Below are positions 14,917 through 22,944 of a stretch of 27,780 bases of DNA, piece by piece. A program made the position numbers and the translations under genes. Positions within the stretch are counted from its first letter, which is position 1. Every line of letters begins with the position of its first letter. Origin of the DNA: JAJZJT01 sp049964655 (lineage in GTDB: Bacteria; Actinomycetota; Acidimicrobiia; Acidimicrobiales; RAAP-2); assembly GCA_049964655.1 (NCBI GenBank), contig JBMFXC010000031.1:1-27780 (forward strand), read 5' to 3'. Below the pieces are notes generated by a model. It ran no database searches and was not told the DNA's origin. It saw nothing but the letters and a program-made list of their open reading frames with translations.

Positions 14917-15345
14917 TCAGTACGTCGTGGCGGCGGCGACCGGCTGGAGGGCAGGCTGTGCGGCGGCCAGCAGGGCCTGACCGGCCACGAGAACCGAGAG
15001 GTCACCGCGCACCTTGATCCGTCCCTCGGCGAGCGCGGTCGCGGGGGTGAGCGTGCCGGCGGCCAGGTCGCGGGCGTCCTGGTACGAGAGGATCACGGTC
15101 ACGTCGGGACTCGGACCGTCGCCGGCAGGCTCGTCGGGGCGCGACCACGACGCTCGCAGCGCTCCGTCCTCGGCCCGCAGGGTGACGACCACGTCCCCGT
15201 CGGGACCGCCTCGGACCTCCTCGCGCACGGTGAAGCGCCCACCGGCCGCCGTGAGCCCCGCTTCCGCCCCGAGCCGGGGCAGGGTGGCACCGGCCAGGGC
15301 GGCGTCGAACGCCGCCACCCATTCGGGCGTGAGGAAGCGGGGCAC
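14917..15345 (-). CDS. SCP2 sterol-carrier domain protein, last gene of the sdh operon
   Basis: Protein of 142 aa with one SCP2-like domain, which binds lipids or acyl chains in a hydrophobic tunnel. The signature half is DVTVILSYQDARDLAAGTLT followed by ALAEGRIKVRGDLSVL; the N-terminal PEWVAAFDAALAG helix is also typical of bacterial SCP2 proteins. GTG at 15345 is taken as start: it lies 8 bp after the sdhB stop and behind the domain boundary, and no ATG is available. This placement implies translational coupling to sdhB. The ligand is unknown; the C-terminus is Ala-rich with no signal or membrane segment. Confidence 0.8.
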   Translation of the reverse strand: MPRFLTPEWVAAFDAALAGATLPRLGAEAGLTAAGGRFTVREEVRGGPDGDVVVTLRAEDGALRASWSRPDEPAGDGPSPDVTVILSYQDARDLAAGTLTPATALAEGRIKVRGDLSVLVAGQALLAAAQPALQPVAAATTY

Positions 15346-15353
15346 CCCGTTGC

Positions 15354-16259
15354 TCAGTGGCGCTGCGGGCCGGGGATCCCTGTCACCTCGACGGCGGGCT
15401 GGACAGCCGCCGGACCGTGCGCCGGGGCAGTGGCCGCGGCCGCCTCGGCCGACCCCTTGGTCCGGCGGAGGATCTTGCGGCCCAGCCAGGCCACCGGGTC
15501 GTAGCGGGCGTCCACCACCCGCTCCTTGAGCGGGATGATGGCGTTGTCGGTGATCTTGATGTGCTCGGGGCAGACCTCGGTGCAGCACTTGGTGATGTTG
15601 CACTTGTTGAGGCCCTGCTCCTCCTGGAGGAGCTCGCGGCGGTCGGTGGTGTCCAACGGGTGCATCTCGAGCTCGGCCGACCGGGCGAAGAACCGGGGGC
15701 CGGCGTAGGCGGTCTTGTTCTCCTCGTGGTCACGGATGACGTGGCAGACGTCTTGGCACAGGTAGCACTCGATGCACTTGCGGAACTCCTGGCTCCGCTC
15801 GACGTCGATCTGCTGCATGCGGTAGCCCCCGGCGGCCACCTCGTCGTCGGTCTTGGGCCGCGGGTTGAAGGGCGGGATGCGCTTGGCGACCTCGTAGTTG
15901 TACGACACGTCCGTCACCAGGTCTCGCAGCACCGGGAAGGTCTTCATCGGCGCGACGGTGATGGCCTCGTCGGTCGGGAGCGTGTCCATGCGGGTCATGC
16001 ACATCAGGCCGGGCTTGCCGTTGATCTCGGTCGAGCACGAGCCGCACTTGCCCGCCTTGCAGTTCCACCGGCACGCCAAGTCGGGTGCCAAGGTCGCTTG
16101 GACGCGGTGGACGACGTCGAGGACGACTTCGCCCTCGACGGCCGGCAGCACGTAGTCGACGAACTCGCCACCGGAGGCGTCGCCTCGCCACAGCCGCATG
16201 GTCACCGTCGGCTCGCCGGCACCTCCGTCGGTGCGGGGGGTGGTGGTGTCGTCGGCCAT
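15354..16259 (-). CDS. sdhB: Succinate dehydrogenase / fumarate reductase iron-sulfur subunit (Sdh1 type)
   Basis: Electron-transfer subunit of 301 aa linking the flavin subunit to the membrane anchor. The plant-type [2Fe-2S] site is CKAGKCGSC with Cys67, 72, 75 and Cys87. The bacterial ferredoxin-type part has CIECYLCQDVC (162-172) and CNITKCCTEVC (220-230) for the [4Fe-4S] and [3Fe-4S] clusters. The stretches HVIRDHEEN, GPRFFARSAELEMHPLD and CCTEVCPEHIKITDN closely recall M. tuberculosis Rv0247c, so this is the Sdh1 rather than the Sdh2 or E. coli type. A C-terminal Ala/Pro tail of about 30 residues is extra. The start overlaps the sdhA stop by one base (TGATG). Confidence 0.95.
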   Translation of the reverse strand: MADDTTTPRTDGGAGEPTVTMRLWRGDASGGEFVDYVLPAVEGEVVLDVVHRVQATLAPDLACRWNCKAGKCGSCSTEINGKPGLMCMTRMDTLPTDEAITVAPMKTFPVLRDLVTDVSYNYEVAKRIPPFNPRPKTDDEVAAGGYRMQQIDVERSQEFRKCIECYLCQDVCHVIRDHEENKTAYAGPRFFARSAELEMHPLDTTDRRELLQEEQGLNKCNITKCCTEVCPEHIKITDNAIIPLKERVVDARYDPVAWLGRKILRRTKGSAEAAAATAPAHGPAAVQPAVEVTGIPGPQRH

Positions 16260-18103
16260 CAGTGCGCCTCCTCGTCGAACAGGGCCTGGAGCTCGTCCGG
16301 CATGACCGGGAGCGGCTCGGGGGTGATGGTGATGGAGCGGATCGACGGCGTGCCGACTGCACCGCCGGGTTGGGCACCGCCCGCCGGGACGCGCTGGACG
16401 AAGTTGACCTTGCCCAGCTCGGCGTCGGGAGTCGGGTAGTCGTCGCGGGTGTGGCCACCCCGGCTCTCGGTCCGGTGGATGGCTCCCTGGGTCGTGCACC
16501 GCGACACGGTCAACATCGAGGGAAGGTCGGTCGCCAGGTTCCATCCCGGGTTGTACTGCGGCCCACCGGTGACGGCGATGTTTCCGGCACGCTCCTCGAG
16601 CTCCTCCAGCTTGCCCATCGCCTCCTCCAGCTCCGAGCCGGTGCGGATGATCCCGACCAAGCTCTGCATGGTCTCCTGCAGGTCGTGCTGGATGTCGTAG
16701 GGGTTCTCGCCCGACTCGCGCTCGAAGAGGGCAGTCGCTGCTCGTACGACCTCCTCTGCCGCCGCCGGGTCGATCGAGACCGTCCCCGAGCGGCCCTCGA
16801 CGTAGTCGGCCGCGCCCATCCCGGCCCGGCGCCCGAAGACGAGCAGGTCGGAAAGGGAGTTCCCTCCGAGCCGGTTGGAGCCGTGCATGCCGCCGGCGAC
16901 CTCACCGGCGGCGAAGAGCCCCGGGACGGTGGTGGCTGCCGTGTCGGCGTCGACCCGCACGCCACCCATCACGTAGTGGCACGTCGGGCCCACCTCCATC
17001 GCCTCGGCGGTGATGTCGACGCCGGCGAGCTCCTTGAACTGGTGGTACATCGACGGCAGGCGTCGCCGGATGTCCTCGGCCGTCCGCCGGGTGGCGATGT
17101 CGAGGAAGACGCCGCCGTGCGGGCTGCCGCGTCCAGCCTTCACCTCGCTGTTGATGGAGCGGGCCACTTCGTCACGAGGCAACAGCTCGGGCGGCCGGCG
17201 CCCGGCCGTGTGGTCGGCGTACCACTTGTCCGCCTCCTCCTCCGAGTCGGCCGTCTCGGCGGCGAACATCGGGGGAATGTAGTCGAACATGAACCGCCGC
17301 CCCTCGGAGTTCCGCAGCACCCCGCCGTCTCCTCGGACGCCCTCGGTGACGAGGATCCCTCGGACCGACAGGGGCCAGACCATCCCGGTCGGGTGGAACT
17401 GGACGGCCTCCATGTCGATCATGTCGGCGCCGGCCCACACCGCCATGGCATGACCGTCGCCGGTCGACTCCCACGAGTTCGACGTGTACTTCCACGACTT
17501 TCCGATCCCACCGGTCGCCAGCACCACGGCCTTGGTGGTGAACGAGACGAACGCGCCCGACGGGCGCCAGTAGCCGACGAGGCCGGCCACGGCACCGCTG
17601 TCGTCGTGGAGCAGGCGGAGGACCTTGAGCTCCATGAACACCTCCACCCCGTCGGCCACGGCCTTCTGCTGGAGGGTGCGGATGAGCTCGAGGCCGGTAC
17701 GGTCCCCGATGTGGGCGAGGCGAGCGTAGCGGTGGCCGCCGAAGTCACGCTGGAGGATCAGTCCGTCCTTGGTGCGGTCGAAGAGGGCGCCCCAGTCCTC
17801 CAGCTCGCGGATGCGGTCGGGTGCTTCCTGGGCGTGGAGCTGGGCCATCCGCCAGTTGTTGAGCATCTTGCCGCCCCGCATGGTGTCGCGGAAGTGGACC
17901 TGCCAGTTGTCCTCGGGGTAGACGTTGCCGAGGGCGGCGGCGGCACCTCCTTCGGCCATGACGGTGTGGGCCTTGCCCAGCAGGGACTTGCAGACGAGGG
18001 CGACACGCAGCCCGCGGGACTTGGCCTCGATGGCTGCTCGCAGGCCGGCGCCGCCGGCCCCGATGATGACGACGTCGACGTCGTGGGATTCGATCTCAGG
18101 CAT
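16259..18103 (-). CDS. sdhA: Succinate dehydrogenase / fumarate reductase flavoprotein subunit (Sdh1 type)
   Basis: Catalytic subunit of 614 aa oxidising succinate to fumarate at covalently bound FAD. VVIIGAGGAGLRAAIEA (11-27) is the FAD dinucleotide loop; His46 in KAHTVMAEGG is the likely covalent FAD attachment; QFHPTG (235-240), Arg310 in LPRDEVARSI, His376 in TCHYVMGGV and Arg411 in GSNRLGGNSLSD make up the dicarboxylate site. Full length. ATG at 18103, 21 bp after the sdhC stop, preceded by GAGGG. Order sdhC-sdhA-sdhB matches the mycobacterial Rv0249c-Rv0248c-Rv0247c operon; no separate sdhD is present. Confidence 0.96.
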   Translation of the reverse strand: MPEIESHDVDVVIIGAGGAGLRAAIEAKSRGLRVALVCKSLLGKAHTVMAEGGAAAALGNVYPEDNWQVHFRDTMRGGKMLNNWRMAQLHAQEAPDRIRELEDWGALFDRTKDGLILQRDFGGHRYARLAHIGDRTGLELIRTLQQKAVADGVEVFMELKVLRLLHDDSGAVAGLVGYWRPSGAFVSFTTKAVVLATGGIGKSWKYTSNSWESTGDGHAMAVWAGADMIDMEAVQFHPTGMVWPLSVRGILVTEGVRGDGGVLRNSEGRRFMFDYIPPMFAAETADSEEEADKWYADHTAGRRPPELLPRDEVARSINSEVKAGRGSPHGGVFLDIATRRTAEDIRRRLPSMYHQFKELAGVDITAEAMEVGPTCHYVMGGVRVDADTAATTVPGLFAAGEVAGGMHGSNRLGGNSLSDLLVFGRRAGMGAADYVEGRSGTVSIDPAAAEEVVRAATALFERESGENPYDIQHDLQETMQSLVGIIRTGSELEEAMGKLEELEERAGNIAVTGGPQYNPGWNLATDLPSMLTVSRCTTQGAIHRTESRGGHTRDDYPTPDAELGKVNFVQRVPAGGAQPGGAVGTPSIRSITITPEPLPVMPDELQALFDEEAH

Positions 18104-18124
18104 GGTGGGCGGAGTCCCTCGCGA

Positions 18125-18949
18125 TCAGAAGTGGAAGCCGTAGTCGTGGATGGTGCCGCTCGCCACCAGCCGCACGTAGACGTCGGTCAGCGCCACGAAG
18201 ACGAGGCTCATCCAGGCGAAGACCATGTGGTGGGCGTTGAGCGGGGTCAGTGCCTTCCAGATGCGGTGGCGGATGGGGTGCTCGGAGAACTTCTTCAGAC
18301 CGCCGCCGCACAGGTGGCGGCAGGCGTGGCAGCTCAGCGAGTAGAGCCACAGCAGGCAGGCGTTGACGCAGAGCACCGCGGTCCCCACGCTGAAGCCGAT
18401 ACCCACGCCCGGCTGGCGGAAGGCCATGACGGCGTCGATGGTCAACAGCACGTTGAAGATGAGGCCGGCGAAGAAGAAGTACCGGTGGACGTTCTGCAGG
18501 ATGAGCGGGAAGCGCGACTCGCCCTTGTAGCTCCCGTGAGCGTCCGCCACGGCACAGGCGGGCGGTGCCCACCAGAACGACCGGTAGTAGGCCTTGCGGT
18601 AGTAGTAGCAGGTCAGGCGGAACCCGAGCGGGAAGATGAGGATGAGCAGTGCCGGCGAGATCTGCCACCAGGTGATGATGGTGCCGGGGTGGCTCCCGGG
18701 CACGCAGCTCTCGGTGAGGCAGGGCGAGTAGAAGGGCGAGATCAGGTCGCGGTGCAGGGTGGCGCCGGCGTAGTAGTCCTTGTTCACGAACGCCGCCCAG
18801 GTGGCGTAGGCGACGAACGCGGTCAGCACGGTGACGGTCACCACCGGCTGGACCCACCATCGGTCCTTGCGCAGGGTCGGGACCGGCGGCCCACCGCGGA
18901 CACCGCCGAGCACGACCGGGGTCGTCGAGACGTCCTCCAAGGTTGTCAC
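18125..18949 (-). CDS. sdhC: Succinate dehydrogenase membrane anchor subunit (Sdh1 type, Cys/His-rich)
   Basis: Membrane subunit of 274 aa, the size of M. tuberculosis Rv0249c, passing electrons to menaquinone. Five hydrophobic segments are visible at about 33-53, 92-112, 157-177, 187-206 and 240-260. Cysteine is unusually frequent: Cys77, 82, 114, 132, 194 and 198, and the cluster SCHACRHLCGG with Cys207, His208, Cys210, His212 and Cys214. This is too many for a simple heme b anchor and suggests metal or Fe-S binding. The GTG at 18949 is chosen because GGAGGAG lies just upstream; the frame is open further but carries promoter-like DNA. The 241-bp gap to the divergent moxR-like gene must hold the sdh promoter; I could not place a convincing -10 for it. 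Confidence 0.88.
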   Translation of the reverse strand: MTTLEDVSTTPVVLGGVRGGPPVPTLRKDRWWVQPVVTVTVLTAFVAYATWAAFVNKDYYAGATLHRDLISPFYSPCLTESCVPGSHPGTIITWWQISPALLILIFPLGFRLTCYYYRKAYYRSFWWAPPACAVADAHGSYKGESRFPLILQNVHRYFFFAGLIFNVLLTIDAVMAFRQPGVGIGFSVGTAVLCVNACLLWLYSLSCHACRHLCGGGLKKFSEHPIRHRIWKALTPLNAHHMVFAWMSLVFVALTDVYVRLVASGTIHDYGFHF

Positions 18950-19177
18950 TGCACTCCTCCCTGGCTGCTGGGCGGGGCGCGCCCGGTTCGGCCGGACGGT
19001 CCCGCGTTGCCGCGCGAGCCGAAGGGCTCGAGCCGCGTGTCGCGGCCATCTTTCCACCCGGATGGCCACGAGGTGAAAACCGGGCCCGGAGCGCCGCTCG
19101 TCGAAGGGGCCGGGACCCCGCTTCGAGCTCGCTTTGACCGTGCTCGGGGTGGCGAACGGCGGGGTGGGGGACACGCC

Positions 19178-19183
19178 TAGGCT
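19178..19183 (+). promoter_or_regulatory. -10 element for leaderless moxR-like gene
   Basis: TAGGCT, followed by CG, ends 7 nt before the ATG at 19191; no Shine-Dalgarno is present. TAGGCTCG recurs exactly at 24715 before the small hypothetical gene. Confidence 0.6.
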
Positions 19184-19190
19184 CGCTTCC

Positions 19191-20666
19191 ATGAGCGCCC
19201 CGGAGCCCGCCACCCCGACCGCTTCCACCTCACCCCCGGCGGCCTCCACCCTGGGGGAGCTGCGAGCCTCGGGCTGGCGGTCGGTGCCGGTCGCCGCCGA
19301 GCTCCGGCGCAACGCAGCGGCTCGGATTGCTGCCGGACAGCCGCTGGTCAGCGGCGTGCTGGGCTTCGAGGAGACCGTCCTTCCTCAGCTCGAGAACGCG
19401 GTGCTCGCCGGGCACGACATCATCCTGCTGGGCGAGCGCGGTCAGGCCAAGACGCGCCTCGTGCGCTCGCTCGTCGACCTGCTCGACGAGTGGCTCCCTG
19501 TCGTGGCCGGTTCGGAGATCCACGACGACCCGACCAACCCGGTCTCCCGCTACGCCAAGGACCTGGTGGCCGAGCAGGGCGACGACACCCCGATCGCCTG
19601 GGTGCACCGCAGCGACCGCTACGGCGAGAAGCTGGCCACACCGGACACCTCCATCGCCGACCTGATCGGCGAGGTCGACCCGATCCGGGTGGCCGAGGGG
19701 CGCTACCTCTCCGACGAGCTCACCATCCACTACGGCCTGGTCCCTCGGCTCAACCGGGGCATCTTCGCCGTCAACGAGCTCCCGGACCTCGCCGAGCGCA
19801 TCCAGGTAGGTCTGCTCAACGTGCTCGAGGAGCGCGACGTGCAGATCCGCGGGCACCGGGTCCGGCTCCCGCTCGACATCGTGCTGGTGGCCACGGCCAA
19901 CCCCGAGGACTACACCAACCGCGGGCGGATCATCACGCCCCTCAAGGACCGTTTCGGCGCCCAGATCCGAACGCACTACCCGCCGGATGCGGCGACGGAG
20001 CTGGCGATCGCCCGTCAGGAGGCCGAGCTGCCCGGGGCCTTCGACGGGACGGGCACCCCGGCCGACGACGGGTTGCCCCGGGTGGTCGTCCCGGACTTCA
20101 TGGCCGAGGTCGTAGCCGAGCTCAGCCAGCTCGCCCGCGAGAGCCCGCACCTGAACCAACGCTCGGGAGTGTCGGTCCGCCTCACCGTGGCCAACTACGA
20201 GACGATGGTGGCGAGCGCCCTGCGGCGGTCGCTGCGCACGGGCGAGCCCGACGCCGTGCCACGGGTCTCGGACCTTGAGGCGCTCGTCGCCTCCACCCAG
20301 GGCAAGGTCGAGGTCGAGACCCTCGAGGAGGGACGTGAGGACCTCCTCATCGGCCAGCTGGTGTCCGCCGCCGTGGTGACGGTGTTCCGGCGGCGGGTCC
20401 GGTTGGCCAATCCCCAGGAGGTAGTGGGGGCGTTCACCGACGACACCGTCGTCCACGCCGGTGACGACCTGCCCTCGGGCGTCTACCTCGACACCCTCGA
20501 GCGGCTCCCGGCGCTCGCCGAGCCCGTCCTGGCGCTCGCCGGAGGTACCGAGGAGCCCGGCGTGGTGGCCAGTGCCTGCGAGCTCGTGCTCGAGGGGCTC
20601 CACCTGACCAAGCGGCTCAACAAGGAAGCGGTCGGGCTCCGGGCGACGTACCGGGGACGGGGCTGA
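19191..20666 (+). CDS. MoxR / ChlI-like AAA+ ATPase
   Basis: AAA+ protein of 491 aa in the magnesium-chelatase ChlI/MoxR clade; such ATPases work with VWA proteins as chaperones that insert cofactors or remodel complexes. The Walker A motif is the variant GERGQAKTRL (81-90). Walker B reads GIFAVNELPDL, with Asn-Glu in place of Asp-Glu. The sensor region is VATANPEDYTNRGRIITPLKDRFG (about 233-256), strongly conserved in this clade. The N-terminal 30 residues are Ala/Thr/Pro-rich. The C-terminal half (from about 290) is a helical extension. It resembles M. tuberculosis Rv0958 in size and partner. VWA gene follows 10 bp later. It is not a photosynthetic chelatase: no ChlH is nearby and the organism type does not fit. 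The target is unknown. Confidence 0.87.
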   Translation: MSAPEPATPTASTSPPAASTLGELRASGWRSVPVAAELRRNAAARIAAGQPLVSGVLGFEETVLPQLENAVLAGHDIILLGERGQAKTRLVRSLVDLLDEWLPVVAGSEIHDDPTNPVSRYAKDLVAEQGDDTPIAWVHRSDRYGEKLATPDTSIADLIGEVDPIRVAEGRYLSDELTIHYGLVPRLNRGIFAVNELPDLAERIQVGLLNVLEERDVQIRGHRVRLPLDIVLVATANPEDYTNRGRIITPLKDRFGAQIRTHYPPDAATELAIARQEAELPGAFDGTGTPADDGLPRVVVPDFMAEVVAELSQLARESPHLNQRSGVSVRLTVANYETMVASALRRSLRTGEPDAVPRVSDLEALVASTQGKVEVETLEEGREDLLIGQLVSAAVVTVFRRRVRLANPQEVVGAFTDDTVVHAGDDLPSGVYLDTLERLPALAEPVLALAGGTEEPGVVASACELVLEGLHLTKRLNKEAVGLRATYRGRG

Positions 20667-20676
20667 GGGCTCGGCC

Positions 20677-22704
20677 GTGCCCTGGCAGTTCGAGTACCGG
20701 CGATGGGACGGTTCCCAACAGGAGCTGGTCGACGACACCGACGCCGTCCTGGCCCAGCTGACCGACGACCTGCTGGCCAACGGCGATCTCCACGAGGCGC
20801 TCCGTCGGATGCTCAACCGGGGGTGGCGCACCTCTGACGGCCACGACGTCCAAGGGCTGCGCGAGCTGCTCGACCGGGTGCGCCAGGAGCGCCAGGAGCA
20901 GCTCCAGCGGGGTGACCTCGGCGGCGCCTTCAGCGAGATCGCCGACGAGCTGGCCGAGGTCCTCGGCGAGGAGCGTGCCGGTATCGACGCCCTCCAGGCC
21001 GAGGCACAGGCATCAGGAGACGAGCGTCGACGCGAGGTGACCGACGCGGTCGCAGACGAGCGCCGGCTGCAGCTCGACCTCCTGCCCTCCGACCTGTCGG
21101 GGATGGTCCGGGGGCTCCAGCAGTACGAGTTCGTGTCGTCGGAGGCCCGCCAGCACTTCGAGGAGCTCGTCGACCGGCTCCGTCGCGAGGTGACTCGGAG
21201 CTACTTCGAACAGGTGTCCGACGCCCTGGCCAACCCCGACCCCGAGCAGCTCGCCCGCATGCGCGACGCCTTCGACGCCCTCAACCGGATGCTCGAGCAA
21301 CGTCAGGCGGGCGAGGAGCTCGACCCGGGCTTCGAGTCGTTCATGGAGCGCTTCGGCGACCTGTTCCCCGGCAACCCGACCACCCTCGACGAGCTCCTCG
21401 AGCAGCTTGCTGCCTCGATGGCCGCCGCCCAGGCGATGTGGAACTCGATGTCCCCCGAGCAGAGGGCCCAGCTGCAAGGGCTCGCCGATTCGCTCCTCGA
21501 GGACCTCGACCTGCGCTGGCAGGTCGACCGGCTCGCCGGCAACTTGCGGCAGGCGTTCCCCGCCGCCGGCTGGGACCAGCGGTACCGCTTCAGTGGTGAC
21601 GAGCCGCTGGGCCTGGGGGACGCCGCGGACGCCGCCGCCCGCCTGCGTGATCTCGACGAGCTCGAGGCGTACCTGCGGTCGGCCAGCTCGCCGGCTGCGC
21701 TCTCCGAGGTCGACCTCGACAAGGTCGCCCGACACCTCGGCGAGGACGCCGCCCGCTCCCTCGACCGGCTCGCCCGCCTCACCCGCCAGCTCACCGAGGC
21801 CGGGCTGATCGACCAGCGCGAGGGTCGCTTCGAGCTCACGCCCAAGGGGATCCGACGGATCGGCCACCAGGCGCTCGCCGACCTCTTCGACCAGCTTGGC
21901 AAGGACCGGCTCGGCGGTCATCGCACGACGTGGTCGGGCGTCGGCCACGACCGCGAGGAGACCACCAAGCCTTACGAGTTCGGCGACCCCTTCAACCTCG
22001 ACCTGTCGCGGACGGTCCACAACGCCCTGCGGCGGTCGGGGAGCGGCGTGCCCGTCCGGCTCACGCCGGAGGACTTCGAGGTGGTCGAGACGGAGGCCCT
22101 CACCCGGACGGCCACCGTGCTCCTGCTCGACTTGTCGCTGTCGATGCCGATGCGCGACAACTTCGTGCCGGCGAAGAAGATGGCGCTCGCCCTGCACGCG
22201 CTGATCACGACCCGGTTTCCCCGCGACTACCTCGGCATCGTCGGGTTCTCCGAAGTCGCACGCGTCATCGAACCCGACGACCTGCCCACGGTGAGCTGGG
22301 ACTACGTCTATGGCACCAACCTGCAGCACGGGCTGATCCTCGCCCGGCGGATGCTCGCCCACCAACCGGGCACCAAGCAGATCATCCTGGTGACCGACGG
22401 CGAGCCGACGGCCCATATCGTCACCGACCACTCGGGCACCGACGTCGACGTCTTCTTCAACTACCCACCGGTGCCCGAAACCCTCGAAGCCACCCTCGCC
22501 GAGGTGCTCCGGTGCACGCGTGCCCGGATCACCATCAACACGTTCCTGCTGGAGCCCGACCACGGGCTCCAGGGCTTCATCGAGCAACTGACCCGGATCA
22601 ACAACGGTCGCGCCTTCGCCACCACGCCTGGCGAGCTGGGGGACTACGTGCTCGTCGACTTCCTGCGGCATCGCACCACCCGTCGCTCGCGTCGAGCTGG
22701 CTGA
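20677..22704 (+). CDS. VWA-domain protein, partner of the MoxR-like ATPase
   Basis: Protein of 675 aa; size and position match M. tuberculosis Rv0959. Residues 1-450 are charged and mostly helical, with regions likely to form coiled coils (for example LLDRVRQERQEQLQRGDLGGAFSEI-type helices). A conserved linker KPYEFGDPFNLDLSRTV precedes the C-terminal von Willebrand A domain. Its MIDAS metal site is complete: DLSLS with Asp485, Ser487 and Ser489, Thr547 in YGTNLQHG, and Asp574 in VTDGEPT. The GTG start at 20677 has GAGGG about 8 nt upstream. In characterised MoxR-VWA pairs the VWA protein recruits the target and the ATPase acts on it. No signal peptide or membrane segment, so cytoplasmic. Confidence 0.87.
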   Translation: MPWQFEYRRWDGSQQELVDDTDAVLAQLTDDLLANGDLHEALRRMLNRGWRTSDGHDVQGLRELLDRVRQERQEQLQRGDLGGAFSEIADELAEVLGEERAGIDALQAEAQASGDERRREVTDAVADERRLQLDLLPSDLSGMVRGLQQYEFVSSEARQHFEELVDRLRREVTRSYFEQVSDALANPDPEQLARMRDAFDALNRMLEQRQAGEELDPGFESFMERFGDLFPGNPTTLDELLEQLAASMAAAQAMWNSMSPEQRAQLQGLADSLLEDLDLRWQVDRLAGNLRQAFPAAGWDQRYRFSGDEPLGLGDAADAAARLRDLDELEAYLRSASSPAALSEVDLDKVARHLGEDAARSLDRLARLTRQLTEAGLIDQREGRFELTPKGIRRIGHQALADLFDQLGKDRLGGHRTTWSGVGHDREETTKPYEFGDPFNLDLSRTVHNALRRSGSGVPVRLTPEDFEVVETEALTRTATVLLLDLSLSMPMRDNFVPAKKMALALHALITTRFPRDYLGIVGFSEVARVIEPDDLPTVSWDYVYGTNLQHGLILARRMLAHQPGTKQIILVTDGEPTAHIVTDHSGTDVDVFFNYPPVPETLEATLAEVLRCTRARITINTFLLEPDHGLQGFIEQLTRINNGRAFATTPGELGDYVLVDFLRHRTTRRSRRAG

Positions 22705-22844
22705 GCGCCGGTCCGCCCACTCGGGCATGCCGGTCTGGCGGCCGCTCTGGCGCCCGCCTTCGAGACCGGCCCTGCGCCCCCCCACCACCCCGTTGCCCCG
22801 ACCCTGGCGGTCATCCTGCCGCGTTCCGTGGAACGCACCTTGCG

Positions 22845-22944
22845 TCCAGTGGCGAAATGCGAAAAGATAACAGGGTTGTAGTTACATCCGTGCGACGCGT
22901 GGCCCGGCGGTCGGCGTTGCTCAATGGCGAGGGGAGGCGTACCG
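22845..22944 (+). promoter_or_regulatory. AT-richer promoter region and start-deciding ribosome site of the first whiB
   Basis: A patch around 22853-22890 (GAAATGCGAAAAGATAACAG, then TTGTAGTTACATCC) is markedly AT-richer than the surroundings and surely contains the whiB promoter; several -10-like hexamers overlap (TAACAG, TAGTTA, TACATC), so I do not choose one. GGGGAGG at 22931-22937 lies 7 nt before the GTG at 22945 and marks that codon as the start. Confidence 0.5.

Noticed and set aside
16085..19180. A 1031-codon plus-strand open frame across sdhB-sdhA-sdhC
   Set aside because: Entirely antisense to three recognisable Sdh subunits; composition is that of third-position GC bias, with no motif.
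19191..22704. True magnesium chelatase (ChlI/ChlD) for chlorophyll synthesis
   Set aside because: No ChlH or other tetrapyrrole genes, variant Walker motifs, and Rv0958/Rv0959-like architecture point to a MoxR-VWA chaperone.
22924..22944. Upstream ATG as start of the first whiB
   Set aside because: It has no ribosome site, whereas GGGGAGG sits between it and the GTG at 22945 with good spacing.
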